The notes beneath the pieces are model-generated. The model ran no database searches and was not told the DNA's origin. It saw only the letters and a list, made by a program, of their open reading frames with translations. Below are positions 42,081 through 55,136 of a stretch of DNA of 64,000 bases, piece after piece (positions within the stretch are counted from its first letter, which is position 1; each line of letters starts with the position of its first letter). Source of the stretch: Ooceraea biroi (Eukaryota > Arthropoda > Insecta > Hymenoptera > Formicidae). A program made the translations under genes and the position numbers. The DNA lies in contig NC_039517.1 in NCBI RefSeq assembly GCF_003672135.1, forward strand, positions 10,874,601 through 10,938,600, in the 5' to 3' direction.

Positions 42081-45000
42081 ATGAGCTGTTCCGTGGAATT
42101 ACGCCAGCGTAGACAACAGGGGATGGCGGAGGATCCTCATAAACTCGCGGCGATGATGAACAAATCTCAAAGACTCGTACTGGGACTTTTGGTTTTACTA
42201 TTAGTCGATATAATTTGGGTCTCTAGTTCTGAGCTTACCAAAGTAAGAAATATCAATCTCTCTATTTTTTTTTCTCTTATAATTGCTTCCAGTTGTTTTT
42301 TATATTATTTATCATTTTAGAGAGATAACTTTTGATTAAAAATACTGATAAAATTTTATTACTATACATGTGTGACTACAAAATAATATTTCTTTTTGTT
42401 TCAGTATATTTACAGAGAAGCAACATTTGAAAAGCCATTTTTTAGTACATATATAAGGACATCTATGTTTACCCTTTACTTATTTGGTCTGTGCTTTTGG
42501 CCATCCTGGCGAGAACAATGTAATAAACCTGCAACATACATGGTACTCACAAAATTATATAAAATTGCATGACGTATTACTGTGTCTCTCTCTGTATTTT
42601 GCTATTATTTCTCATATATATACATATATATATATGTATGATGTATGTATGTATGTATGTATGTATGTATGTACGTGCGTATATGTATATGTATATATGT
42701 TGCTTTTTTTCAGTTCATAGATCCCAATGTCGAAGATGATAATTTTTATTCGGAGGCTAATACAAGTCTAGTAAGTAAAATATAATTTAAATAATTATAA
42801 TTATAACTTTTGCTTTTATATATCTTTATTATGCTATAAATATATAATAATAATAATAATAATAATATACTCTAAATATATAATAGTAACAATATATATG
42901 CTACATCATGATGCATTAAAATATAATCTAAACGCTTTCTTTGTCAATTAACTTGAAAAAGTTTCTATTGTATTATTAAAATAAATGCCAGTCGATATGC
43001 GTTAAAACTAGAAATAATTCTTAGTTATTAATGTGATAACAATTGTTTATTATTGTAGAGCGATCCAACATTTGTTCCAATAAAAACTCCGGATCATTGT
43101 GATCGCTCATCAGGTACGGAGAGCGATGATTCGTCTATTCGATCTGTAAGATTTAGCAAATTAGCAGAAGTGCGTCATATGTCGGAAAGCGATGCCACGG
43201 AAGCTCTATTGGCTCGACTCAGTTATCAAGCAAGCGTGAGAGCAGGAGAACACGCAAGGCGACAAGCTAACAAATTCTCTGTACAAAAAGTGGCTAAAAT
43301 AGCCCTCATGTTTTGTGTATTTGTGGGTAACATAATATTATAATTCCTTAAGTAATATTGCCCGAGTAACATCATTTTACTAACAGTATTGTTAATAATT
43401 ATTGTTAATATTATCTGTTTTTAGTGGTTCATGGCGAATTACACGTATCAAATATCATTAGAGCAAACTGAAGCTAGAATCGTGACTATATTGTCCTCGA
43501 TGTCTAGTTTATTCATTTTATTTCTTGCTGCCGTTTTCCCTAGTAATGGAGGGGATAAGTTTACATTATCTAAGTTAACCGCCGTAGTGATTAGCATCTT
43601 TGGACTAGTAAGTTGCAATTTTATTATACAATGCAATTGATTCTGAATTGTTCCTATCGTTAAAAACAATTTGAGAAAAGTGTTTTAGTGAATGTAGATG
43701 CATTAAACATTTCATTTTATACATCTGGAAAAACCATTTTTATTTGCAGATTTTAGTCGGTCTTTCAGATTTGACTGTAGAAAGCAACAGCATATCAACA
43801 GGCGTAATATTAGCTCTAGTCAGTGCTTTCTTCTATGCCGTATATATCGTATTTTTAAAAAGAAAAGTTGATCACGAAGATAAAATGGATATACCAATGT
43901 TTTTCGGCTTTGTGGGAATATTTACTTTAACGCTTCTGTGGCCTTTATTTTTTATTCTTCATTATGGTCGTTGGGAAGAGTTTGAATGGCCCAGTAGTCA
44001 TCAATGGACATTCTTAATTATAAACGGCCTGATTGGTACAGTTCTGAGTGAAGTTCTGTGGCTATGGTAAGTTCAATAAAATATTTATACATTTATTGTG
44101 TATTATTACATATAGTGATAGTAAGAATAATAATTCTCATCATTCTTTTATATTTAATATGTTCACTACCAACATAGCAACATGTAGTTTAAACTTTGTT
44201 CTTAGTAATACAGTATATATTATACAATATACTGTAAAAATACTAAGTATATTGAGTAACTAAATGCATATATTATATAATATGTCACATATATGTGATG
44301 CTGATCTATAGCATTAACATTAACATTGAATAATCTGTAGACTATACATCACACATTAATCGTAAAGATAAAGAAATTAAATATATTTATTGTTGAAAAA
44401 TACTAAGTAAATAATAATACAAACTTAGTTTTTATGATGTATGATAAACTTAAACTTACTTTTCAAAGTACAATGTAATTGATATATTTCTTATAACTAC
44501 ATGCTAAGCCCATCAGTCATGTTTTTTACAATTTACAATTTTTAAACTTATTTTTGCTATATCTACAGTAAACTTTATTTGTTTTTGGGATCATAAAATG
44601 GAAATTGATTGTTGACACACATGTATGACGTTGTGAATCCTTGTTTTCTGTCACACATATGTGACACATGGTATCAAATGTTTTAATTCTCTGAATAACA
44701 GAATTGTGTTTGTTTATAGGGGTTGTTTTTTGACATCATCCCTCATAGCAACATTGGCAATAAGCTTAACGATGCCTATGTCAATGATAGCCGATGTTCT
44801 CTTGAAAAAAATAGAATATCCTTGTATTTTCTATTTAGGAAGCATTCCAATGCTTTTGGCATTTCTGACGGTATCTCTCCTGTCTTATTACGATAATTGG
44901 GATCCTGTTATGGATTTAATGAAACGATTTTACATCTGGATTTGTAAAAGAAATGGCAGATCTGCAAGGTAAAATCAAGATAGATGTAATCATTGAAATA

Positions 45001-45136
45001 TATAAATTAAATTATAAATAATTGATTATAATAAATATAATTGATATTTTTCAATATAATTTTTAGGATTCCAGATCTTGAAGCAGAACAAACAGAATCT
45101 TTGATAGGAGTCGGTAGTGGCGATCATGAAGCATAA
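42081..45136 (+). CDS. SLC35F5: Solute carrier family 35 member F5 homologue (8 exons, 479 aa)
   Basis: Exons: 42081-42242, 42405-42542, 42714-42770, 43059-43322, 43425-43607, 43750-44066, 44720-44968 and 45067-45136; all introns are GT-AG and the frame is unbroken to TAA. The product has a first hydrophobic segment (LVLGLLVLLLVDIIWVSSS), a long polar loop (exons 3-4), and then about nine membrane segments of the EamA/DMT fold, with AAVFPSNGGDKFTLSKL, VYIVFLKRKVDHEDKMDIP, MFFGFVGIF and NGLIGTVLSEVLWLWGCFL matching vertebrate SLC35F5. It ends with a tail after YYDNWDPVMDLMKRF. The human protein is 523 aa. SLC35F members are thought to be transporters of endomembranes; the substrate of F5 is not established to my knowledge. 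The donor of exon 4 is the weak GTGGGT. The start was chosen as the first in-frame ATG of exon 1; MAEDP 14 codons later is a second option. Confidence 0.95.
42605..42700. repeat. (ATGT)n/(AT)n microsatellite in SLC35F5 intron 2
   Basis: About eight ATGT units follow an ATATAT run. It ends 14 bases before the exon 3 acceptor, close to the polypyrimidine tract. Confidence 0.9.
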
Positions 45137-47500
45137 TAAGACAATAATGAGAAAGGATCGAAGAGATAGTAAAATGTCTTGCTTTACATAAGTCAACATA
45201 ATAAAAAAGAACTTAATAAGTGGGGGATACATGCTATATGTAAGGGGTGGGTAAAAAATATTAAATGAAGTAGTTTTTTTGTCCATTTTCTATAAGTGTC
45301 ATCATCGATGGCGAATATTTGTTTTTCTTTAAAATATTTGTTTCAATGTCCATTGTACAGATGTGAGTGACGATAGTCAATGTTTCATTTGTTTGTATTT
45401 TTTAATGCATGTGTCTCGCTTTATTTCACATTAAATATCATGAAATAGTGTTACTGCCCGACAAAAAATATCTCTTTTTAAAACAATAATTATCATGAAT
45501 TAATTTACAAACTATATTTTATTTTTCAAGCTTATTATGCCTTTGAAACTTTGTTCTTAAAGATTTATTCCATAAGTAAATATTGCTCTCGTAAAAGCTG
45601 TGTCATCAAAATCTGATATACATATATTATAACTATTTCCAGATTATATACTATGATTTTTGTTATATTCTATTCTATAATTGGGTTTGAAGACAAAATT
45701 CTTCAATGTCTTCTCCGAAATCTGTACATAATATGTATTAAGAGTTAATTAAAATCAAAGAAATATTTATTTATAATGTTAAAGTTATGCTATTTCTAAT
45801 AGTAATATTTTTTATGCTATTAAGCTACATTTTCTAACACATTGATAATCAATGAATAAATAAATTATTGAGGTTATTTCATTGCACGTTACAAGAAGCT
45901 TTCGAGATGTATCTAGTACATTCTGTACTTATCTTTAGTATTTGTCACATTTTAGATAAAATATTACAAACTATTTAAAACATAGTTTTAATAAGCAAAA
46001 ATGACAGAAAAAGAGAGATGCTAACATTTTGGACCAATTAAAAGGTGATAATAAATCATCACCGGAAATCATCCATAATACGCGAAGAATAAGAAATTGA
46101 TATGAGATCAAAATTCAAATTTCAATGATATGAATATTACGTCCTAAGCATGTAATTAAAATATTAGCTTACATTCCGCTATGATTCCATGAGTTATTTC
46201 GATTACAAAAATTCTATTGCAAAATTACATTCGTTTTTCTTCTACTTCTGATAATTTTGTTCTATCCGCTGATAATTAATGCGCACAAGTTTCACTATAT
46301 TGTGTTCAAATATCAACAAAACTATTATGTTTATATAAAATAGAAATATATAGAAATATATTAAATGTGAGAACTGTGTAAACTGTGAAATAAACCATCG
46401 ATTTATGGTTAAATCAGCGTAGTAAACGTAGTAAATCTTGAATAAGATGTTAATTATTTAAACAGATGGACATGTAACATGTAAAGAGAAATGAAATATG
46501 GTATCTTTATGGTATCTTTAGCAACAGTTTATTCATGCCTCTCGTTTCTATTTATACATAAAATTGCGATATTCGTGTTAAACCTTTAAAAAATTCGTGT
46601 ATCTTAATCTCATCAAAATTAAATATAAACAAAATAACCTTAACAGAATCAACGTTATTGCATCTATTGCAAATCTATTTCCTAATTCTAAATGTATTTC
46701 GTAAGGAGCATATGTAACAAATTATTGTAAAAATTATTCTAGTTGCATAGTGTTAATGATAGGATGAAGAAATGTTAAAAAGAAAGATACAAGTATCTTT
46801 GAAAAACAAAGGCAAAGATCGAGACTAATCAGTAGCAATGTTATATTAACTATATATGTGATATAACAAATAGAATGCGCGAGTATATTTTTAGGGTAAT
46901 ATAACGTAATCCACTACAGAAATATCGCGCGCACGCGATATATGATAATTAATCTCTTGTTTAATGTTATAATCAGACTTGAGATTCAATGTATATATTA
47001 CTTTACATCGTGCATGTAGGAAGATTCCGCTTTTGACCAGGTCGAATCTAAAGATGTCCTTATAATATTCGTATAAATTCGTATAAAATGTTTCGACGTA
47101 AGTTTATATACACGAAATCTTCAAAATGACACAGTCGGCAATCTTTTCACAAAAGAGACTGGTTATAACCATATTCGTGCTGTATATTCAATGTAAATAA
47201 ATTATTATGTTCTAAAATTACATACTTACATTTGTATACATATTATAAGATTTTATGATAATAAAATATCTACTATATTCTATATCTATATAAAAACGAG
47301 TAAATTTTAAGACAATCGAATCCCGACAAACAAAAGCTTCATATTAAAAAAACATGTAATTGACATGTGCACACAATTGTTGCATATATATATTTATATA
47401 TTATATATATTTTAGCCTATTGACTTTCGATTTTTGATGAAATAGAATACATAACCTTTGCGAAGATAATTTATAACATTTCATACAATTATTTTTTAAT
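45137..47500 (+). other. SLC35F5 3' untranslated region and intergenic DNA
   Basis: AATAAATAAA at 45855-45864 is a plausible poly(A) signal for the SLC35F5 transcript, about 720 bases after its stop. The remainder up to the next gene is AT-rich without recognised features. The promoter of the next gene should lie shortly before 47501. Confidence 0.45.
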
Positions 47501-50345
47501 ATGGCGCACAATGATAAACCAAGTGCACTTGATTTACATATAGAAGGTAAATATTTAAAAAATAATATTCCATATATAATAGTGATGTATGCGTACACGC
47601 ATACACAAAATAAACGTACATACACAAATACACACATACACAAATTTTAGAAATACTTAAAATACATTTTTAAGATGTATTATTTTTCTAGTAAATAAGC
47701 AAAATCTATCGTTTTCGGAGAAAAATGTCAGAACGTTACGGTGGGTATCATGTTGTTTGCGCGCATTATTTATATTAATAAAGATTTTGTTTATTTTTAT
47801 CACGGTGTTCTTGGTATTAGACTTCCAACTAATCCATCTTGGCCAAAAATACCACGTCGCTTAACCAATAGTGCTAATAACATTATTGAACCTCCATGTG
47901 TGATTACTTTGATGGGAACTTGTACAAAAACTTGCAATACAATGCGAGCTATTACATGTCAGTAAGTCTCCTGAATATTCTGACATATTTATAAGCACAT
48001 TCTGTGAGCACATTAAGCTCTGTATTCTGTAAGAAAATTTTTATAAGTTCTGTAGCTCTTTAGCTCTTTAATTCTTTCTTATTTTCACTCGTTCTTTCTC
48101 TCTTGTCCTATAGTGCTACGTAGCTTATAGAGATACAGCGTTATAGAGCATTTTTACAAAATATACCCCTAATTGTAAGTCTAAAAATATCGTATTTGCT
48201 TATATTTGCTCTCTATTCGTCATATTTGTCTTAGACATTCTAAACCGAAATGTGAAGCAGTCACACAAATGCCAAAAAGACTATCTGGATGTCTGGATCC
48301 ACGTTTTAGAAGGTATCAGAATCTGATGAATTTTCGAATAACTTGTACGATATTTCACGAACTATGCGTACTATACACACGTTGAAACGTAAAATTTTAC
48401 GTTTTAACAATCTCTACAATCTCTAATACAACATAGGCAAATATTGCAACAAAAGACTAAGAAACCAAATGAATTCTTTAATATGGATAATAATGAACAA
48501 AAGACACAATTGGACAGATGTATTCTGCAAAAAATTAAAAAAGTTGAAAAAGATTTGCAGGAAAATCTTGTCAGTGAAAGTGCAGATGATTCGTCATATC
48601 ACGATATGAATAAATTATTAAAAAGCGTTACAAAATCGAAGAGATCAACTGATTGTTTTGTTAAGAAGGGATCCACTTTAGAAGCAAATTATTGTATGGA
48701 TAATTGCATTGTATTGTGATGAGTGATTGCATATAATATTCGCATTATATATGCTAAATTATTCTATTAAACATTTCCATGATTATCTTAAATTTATTTC
48801 AGCTTCATTGTGCATGGCTACTGAACGAGATGATAATATACATAGATCTTTTCAAGAACAGAAACAAGTGAGTGAGAACAAATTGTTCTTTATAGATGCC
48901 ATTATTATTGTCGATATTAATTATTAAAAGCTTAACATTAAAGTATATTTGTTGTAGCGGAATAACATATTTAAATAAGTAACTATTAGACGCGCAAATT
49001 AATTCGGTACTTTTTTTGAAAAAGCTGAGCCTTTATTACAAAAAAATAAACATATCATCATCTTCGAAATTATATTTGCCATCATTTTTAAATATTTTTC
49101 TCTATATTCCTATTAGCTATCTATTATCGAGCAGTTGATAAACCCCTCTAAAAAAAAGAAAATAAATAAAGGCTCCATTTTTTAAATTAAAAGCACCGAA
49201 TTAATTTGCACACTAATATTTAATAAACTATTGGTTTTTGTGGCTGATGAGAAGAAAATATACATGCTGTTTTCAACGTTTTTAATATTTAAACTATTGC
49301 TTTGTGTGTGTGCGTGTGTGTGCGCTCTCTCTCTCTCTTTCTCTCTCAACCATTGTAATTTATACTGTATAAATGTAATTACCCTGTAGTTATCTATCGT
49401 AATGTATCTTTACAAAGATTGAATCTTGATATCTGTATAAAAATAATAGGATGTTGAAATAGCTTATCAAAGTGATGATGTGGAAGATCAAGAAATTGTG
49501 GGAAATATTTCTACAACATCGACATTAACATCGAAATCGATGTCTACTTTCAAAAACTTGGCAAATAAAAAACATCTACCAAATGGTAATGGATGATATA
49601 ATATTTCTTTCTTGTCATATTTATATATATTCAACATTTTATTATTATCTTTTTAGGTATGCGACAATATGATATAAAAAACGATAATGATATCTCCGAA
49701 AATAAAATCATTTCGTGTTGCGATAAACACGTTTCTGATTGCATACATAATAAAGAAAACATTAATTTGAATGTATCATTAAATCAAGAGACTAGAAATG
49801 AAATTTCAGCTAATAAAAGTCATCAAAACTTTAATATTATAGACAATATAAACGATGCGAAAAGTGATAAAAATATCTTGAATCGAAATATCCCTGAAAT
49901 ATTAAGAACTGCCGTCGAAAGAGGCAATATAGATTCATACATTGTTACTGACGATCACATCAGTGATATTAAGCGAGAACGATGGAGTGAAAAGATAGTA
50001 GTGGCGAGTTCGGTGCGTCCATGTACAAATATATGGAAAGAGATCGTAAAAAATAAGCGACTAATTATGGATAAATTACCGCTAAGTATGAAAAATGACA
50101 AAATGTTATATAAATGCATACAAACCTTCATTTTAAGTGAAGTCAGGGGTAAGAAATATAAGAAAAATAATGATGAGAATAAAGAAAACCACAGAGAATC
50201 GTACATTAATTACAAACGTAAAATGACATTGTTAAATCTGTTGAGAAAGGCTGAATCGTTTTTTTGGAAGAAATCTCGTTTAATGATTGCAGACTTCGAT
50301 TGTGTTTTGATATTACCTGATCCTTGTCGTATTAAAGGTAAATAA
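47501..50345 (+). CDS. Uncharacterised 486-aa protein (8 exons)
   Basis: Exons that join in one frame: 47501-47546, 47692-47740, 47821-47961, 48235-48312, 48437-48693, 48803-48867, 49450-49585 and 49657-50345. All introns are GT-AG and the joined length is a multiple of three, ending TAA. I do not recognise the family. Exons 3-4 hold a Cys-rich stretch (CVITLMGTCTKTCNTM, then AITCQHSKPKC), followed by a basic KRLSGCLDPRFRR. Exons 5-8 are mostly polar, Asn/Lys/Asp/Ser-rich and probably disordered. The last 100 residues look more folded (ERWSEKIVVASSVRPCTNIW, NLLRKAESFFWKKSRLM, FDCVLILPDP). There is no signal peptide or membrane segment. The exon 5 donor (T/GTATGG) is the least certain junction. 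A decayed copy of part of exon 5 lies at 50517-50612. Confidence 0.65.
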
Positions 50346-50516
50346 TATGAAAAAACCTGATAGACGTTGGTGATAAATATATTTTTTATCACTTATTTTT
50401 TAGTATTTTTATAATAATCGCAAATATTTCGATTCTACTTTGGATCTTCTTCAGGATAATTTGTATAATTTGGGATAACTAAACAACCGGATATCCTATA
50501 ATATAATATAATATAG
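50346..50516. other. Short 3' flank of the uncharacterised gene
   Basis: AT-rich sequence without a clear poly(A) signal. A repeated ATATA run precedes the exon-like copy. Confidence 0.4.
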
Positions 50517-50612
50517 AGAATGAATGAAAGACATAGTTGAACAGACGTATTCTGTAAAAATTTAAAAAGTTTTGGAAACTTGCAGGCAAAAGTTGGAAAG
50601 TGACTGCTGTGT
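50517..50612 (+). pseudogene. Decayed copy of exon 5 of the uncharacterised gene
   Basis: The stretch with GAACAGACGTATTCTGTAAA, TTAAAAAGTT and CTTGCAGGCAAAA aligns with 48491-48590 of exon 5 (GGACAGATGTATTCTGCAAA, TTAAAAAAGTT, TTTGCAGGAAAA). It is interrupted in frame, so it is not used as an exon. It points to a past partial tandem duplication of the gene, later cut by the mariner element that starts near 50700. Confidence 0.6.
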
Positions 50613-51119
50613 CAAAATCAAACAAACCAAATTGATCCTAATTCGTGTATATTGGGTGTGACGTCTAAATTGATATGCCTGAATATATAAAAAATTAAAG
50701 CAAAGTAAAAAAAGTTTCAAACAAAAGTTGTAAGATTTTAAAGTAGACATGTAGTAGTATTATTGGTTTGACTTTCGGATGGAGTGTCAAGGTGAAATGA
50801 AGATCAACTTCATATTTTTTAATGAGAACTTACTTTTTTAAAGATCTACGTTGTAGCCCTTCTCATAAATTCAATGCCTCAACACATTCGAGGACAAATG
50901 AATCAGAGTTAAAATCATTAAATCAAGTTAATTTACAATTTAGTTGATTTTATTTTATTAACTTCTTGAAATGATTACCATCAACTTGATACATTTTTGA
51001 ATACGTTGAATGAAAGATTGGTGAATGTTTAACAAAGTCATTTCGTCATTTCAATATCGCGACAAATATTTGTAATTTATTCTTTCATATTTTCTAGTGC
51101 AATTAGTACATACTGATAC

Positions 51120-51560
51120 ATTTTTTCTTTAAGAAACTCCTATAGAAAAACATTTGGAAATGTTAAGTCTAATGAACGCCAATGAGTTGCTCCTCTTCGT
51201 CCTATCCATTTGTTATAGTAATCTTGGTCTAATATGTATCGAGCTGACGTCAAAAGTGCGCAGGACAATCTTGCTGAAACCACATACGCATTCTTTGTTC
51301 ATCAGGTACTTCGTCAAGTAATAATGGCAATTCTTGGTCTAGAAAATTTCTGTATTTTTATTCATTCAAAGTCCTATCGAAGAAGTAGGTCTGAATTAAT
51401 GTATCGCCGATAATTTTGTAAAACGTTAACACATCGTGATCCACTGATGTTCAACTTTTCGCAACTGTCTTGGATTTTCCATAGCGCAGTAATATATGTT
51501 GTGTTGACTTTTCGACAGTTCGTGAAACTTGACTCATCAGAAAAGAAGACGAAAAGGAAA
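51120..51560 (-). pseudogene. Tc1/mariner-like transposase remnant
   Basis: Read on the minus strand with several frame changes: FSDESSF (near 51550), ENPRQLRKVEHQW (near 51460), IIGDTLIQTYFFDRTL (near 51400), ELPLLLDEVPDEQRMRMWFQ (near 51310), then QDCPAHF and WIGRRGATHW (near 51200). These are the order and motifs of the WIGRRG-type transposases. The usual Gly after QQD is Cys, and stop codons occur throughout. The type is related to that at 38637-39231 but is a different family. Confidence 0.7.
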
Positions 51561-52189
51561 AAATTCTTATATCTTTCTATTTTTCATTATGTCAACGACA
51601 GAACGTCACTTGATTTTAAACATTATTATCATATAGTTATTGATATAATAAAATGAGGTACAAATGGAATTTATAACATTTATATATTCGGAAAACACTT
51701 TTTCCAGATATTCCAATATAGCGAGAAATATTATGAGAATTTATTTGTAGATTATGAGCTACTGATATAATAGGATAATTTAATTATTTTCATCAATGAT
51801 AGTTTTTTTACTATTTGTTTCTTCATAAACATTTCCATCTTCTGAAAATATTTTCACAACTCGATAAAATGTGATGAAACATTTCTCTTAAGATATTATT
51901 TAGCGTATAAAACAAGTGAGTGTTTCACAAGTGAATGTTCTTTCGAAATTCATAAATAAAAATCAAATCAAAATTGTTTCTACTACAATTTTTCTTAATC
52001 TAATCTTTCCATTTTAACTAAATAAACTATTATTATGTGTATAAATGATACACAAGAACGAAATGAATGTACATTTTTATATTATACATTTGATTCTTAA
52101 CGAGCAACTAGAATGACTTTCATGTCATTGACTGAAAAACATGGCTTGTGTTATTGTATACAACATAAAGTTATTCTGTACGTATCTAG

Positions 52190-52512
52190 AGCCAAATCTG
52201 CTGGCGATTTTACGTAGTATCTGCTGCAGACTCTGTTAGCAGCTTGATAGCAAAACTACAACAGATTTGATGGCAGAATGTAATGACAGACTGACGGCAG
52301 AAACCGAGCAGAATTTGTCGTTTCAATGTACTTAAATAGAACGTACTGCAAATCCTGCTTGCTTTTTGCAATCTGCTGGCAGAATCTGTTGAGCAGGATC
52401 TGCTAGCAGATTATAAACCGAATGCAAACATAACGGATCCCAATCTGCCAGCAAGTTTTATGGAAATCTGTTGACATACTGCTCGCATTTTGCTTACTAG
52501 ATATTGCTCGCT
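52190..52512. mobile_element. CAGCAGA-rich MITE, copy 2
   Basis: It repeats the word order of 10210-10665 (GACTGACGGCAGAAACCGAGCAG, then an inverted half with GCAGATTATAAACCGAATGC) and ends with CATTTTGCTTACTAG. It is inserted within the decayed mariner element, so it is younger than that. Confidence 0.65.
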
Positions 52513-52890
52513 GAAAATCAAGTATATATAGTAGAATGAAAGTATACTTATACTTTTAGTAGAATGAAAGTATAGTTATTTCGTTTTTGTGTATCACTTA
52601 TCTATCCTAAAAGAAATATTTCACATTCTTCATTTTATTGAGTTATGAAAACATTTTCATAAGATGCAAATGTTCATGAATTTTTCTTTAATCATTTGAC
52701 CTCAAATGATCTTAAGTGTGTTGTCGTTGAATTCGTCGTGAAAAGAGCTGCAACGTAAGTGTTTAAAAAAATTAAGTCCCAAAAAACATGAAATTGATCT
52801 TCACTTCACTTTGACACTCCATCCGAAGATCAAACCAATAGCACTACTACATGTCCCCTTTAAAATCCTATAATTTTTGTATGAAACATT

Positions 52891-53605
52891 CTTTTCATTT
52901 TTTAAATTTATTTTTTATTTATTTTAGGCGTCTTAATTTAAAGGCCGCTGCCTGTATATGTGTGCATTCTTCCTTTGTGTGTGCCTATATACATTATCCG
53001 TGTCCTTGTAAATGCCGCTATTGGCTGTTTTTCAATCAAGGTTAAATAAAACTAACAATTGCATATGCATAGATTGCATTTTCTGACTCATAATTTACTT
53101 CGAAAAATGGTAATCTTATATCTTAAGTAATTTGTCCACTTTCAAAAAACAATATACTAATTCAGTTTTCCAATATGTTTTTTATTGAGGCCACTTTATA
53201 CCTTTTACCTTTACCTTTTCGGAAATACCTTTCATAAAATGGAGGGATGCATACACGGGACCGGTTTGATATCTTTGGTCAACGTTAACAATAGTCAATA
53301 TTAATTATCCATTGATCCAAAGCAGATTTGAAACTGTTGGGTTATTACACACAAAATAACTTTATTAGCACATGGTTAAAAACATTTTGTATTTGTGGAT
53401 ATTTTCTTGTGTAGAAATTTTTATGTTAAATTTTTAACGTACTCTTATGTTAATGTAACATATTATTATTGTGTTCTTTTGACTTTTCTGCGTCGAGTTA
53501 ATATTCACCGTTTGTAAGAGTTAAAACAACACGTTATTAACATGTTAATATACGAATTCTTGATGATATATTTTATATGTTAAAATAAACAAATACATTG
53601 TTATT
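52891..53605. other. Intergenic DNA without recognised gene
   Basis: Contains a short direct repetition of TTTTACCTTT near 53200-53220. Nothing else is supported. Confidence 0.45.
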
Positions 53606-53901
53606 GTGTTTCTCCGGGGTGAGAGTCAGAAGGAACAAATCACTACAATACTGCTGCTACGATCTGAAAACTCTTTACTGATTTACAATAGAAGGTTAGC
53701 GTACATCAGCACGTAGGCTGTTTGCCAGAGTCGAAGAGAAGGTAGTTCGCTTCTGTTATTCGCTCGCTTGTTTCCGCGCACGCAGTACGCGCTCTATTCA
53801 TCTAACCGAACTCCGCACGCTCACACCGATTGGCCCGTCCATTTCCCTCCGCATGCCTAATGCACCACGCGCTACGGCGGGTAATACAATCTTCGCTAAC
53901 A
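53606..53901 (-). repeat. 3' LTR of the Ty3/Gypsy element (296 bp)
   Basis: Plus-strand edges are TGTGTTTCTCC and GCTAACA, so on the minus strand it runs TGTTAGCG...GAAACACA. It matches 63465-63713 nearly base for base (differences such as CTGAAAACTC/CTGAATAACTC, GTTTGCC/GCTTGCC and CATCTA/CGTCTA). Confidence 0.9.
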
Positions 53902-54066
53902 CTTCTCCCCCTAACTTTTTTTACCTGTAAAAATCCGTATACCTTCGCGGCGGTCTGACTTCGCGCTCTGATCGTCTAAGTGGTGTTCTAGGCTGATCTG
54001 GCGCGATTAGTGCTTCATTGCCCACACCTTGTGCATTTCGTTCCTCTTGAGGTTCCAGTTGTGGTT

Positions 54067-54640
54067 CTAGTTCTGGTCTTCCGTCGTCCTCTTTTCCTCT
54101 TCGTAGGAGCCGTAGTCTAACCTGGAGTTCGCGGTTTCGCCCGTACGCAGAATCTGGTCAATATGCCTCTCCCACACACGACCATCCTGTAACACTATTT
54201 GATAGTGTAATTTTCCCGTTTGTCGCAAAATCTTTCCATGGCTCCATTTGTCTCTTCCGCCATAATTCCTACACTGTACTTGATCTCCTGCCAGAAACGT
54301 CCGAATCTTCTTGTTCCTGTTGATGCTTGTAGTACTTGTTACTTCTTCTGATCCGAGTAAATCCAACCGTGTTCGCATTTTTACCTTAAATATTCTCTCA
54401 GAGGGCATCACCCCTGTCGTACTATGTGGCGTGTTCCTATATTGCATTACGAATTTCTGAACTACTTCGAGGGATGCTTTCGGGCCCCGTGTATCAGCAT
54501 ACATTTTCCTTACGGATCTTTTTAACGTTTGAATGAACCTTTCTGCCTATCCATTTGTAGCTGGATGATAAGGCGCCGTAAATTTCGATGTGATTCCATT
54601 CGTTTGCAAAAAGTTGATAAACTCCTCAAACATTGCTATA
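54067..54640 (-). pseudogene. Ty3/Gypsy integrase, C-terminal half
   Basis: The minus-strand frame from 54640 reads MFEEFINFLQTNGITSKF, APYHPATNG, a TAG stop (54551-54553), AERFIQTLKRSVRKM and then QYRNTPHSTTGVMPSERIF. These are the third catalytic part and following helix of the integrase core. A small C-terminal domain follows (AGDQVQCRNYGGRDKWSHGK, HYQIVLQDGRVWERHIDQIL), typical of Ty3/Gypsy proteins. About 60 residues with the first two catalytic Asp residues are missing, replaced by the block 54641-60060. Confidence 0.8.
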
Positions 54641-54661
54641 TATATATATATATATTAAATT

Positions 54662-55136
54662 GTTTTGCTAAAATCAAACATGAGTCAAATTAAACAGATA
54701 TATATACGTTTGAGTTTTAAACGGAAACAAAATAAAACAATTTGTGTTTGATTATTAGAAAGCCAAACAGATTTATATTTCAAACACTTTCTAATTACAC
54801 ACTTATGAAACAAACACTTACAAACTTAAGCACTGAATTCTTACAAAATTTCAACAAACCAGATGGCGCTCGCGGCGTAGTTTCTCGCGAGCAAGAGTTG
54901 CCTAACAAGGTATTTATTAAATCGCGATACCTGGGAATATCTGATAATCTGATGGTCGAACTAAGATGCAGTAATCTCTTGCTCTAGGAACCAATTCATC
55001 CATCACGCGCCAACAAATTCGTTAGACTTAAAACATATAAACATTTGATTTGCAGGAAATTTCAATTAAGTAGAAAATCAAACACCTTACGCGTGTAATA
55101 TAATTAAACACCAACCACAAACCCATCCCCTTATAG
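54662..55136. other. Unassigned left part of the composite block
   Basis: An 81-codon plus-strand ORF (54742-54987) does not resemble a known protein. The sequence AAACA/CAAAC is frequent (54770-54830). I see no element ends here. Confidence 0.35.

Larger units (their letters stand above)
50700..52890 (-). mobile_element. Decayed Tc1/mariner-type transposon
   Basis: Positions about 50740-50815 (ACATGTAGTAGTATTATTGG, GGATGGAGTGTCAA) match 52795-52860 in reverse complement, giving inverted ends. A minus-strand transposase remnant lies between them. A CAGCAGA-type MITE has inserted in its left (3'-to-5') part. The exact termini are worn. Confidence 0.65.

Noticed and set aside
42484..42720. 78-codon plus-strand ORF within SLC35F5
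   Set aside because: It runs out of frame over exon 2 and into the ATGT microsatellite of intron 2.
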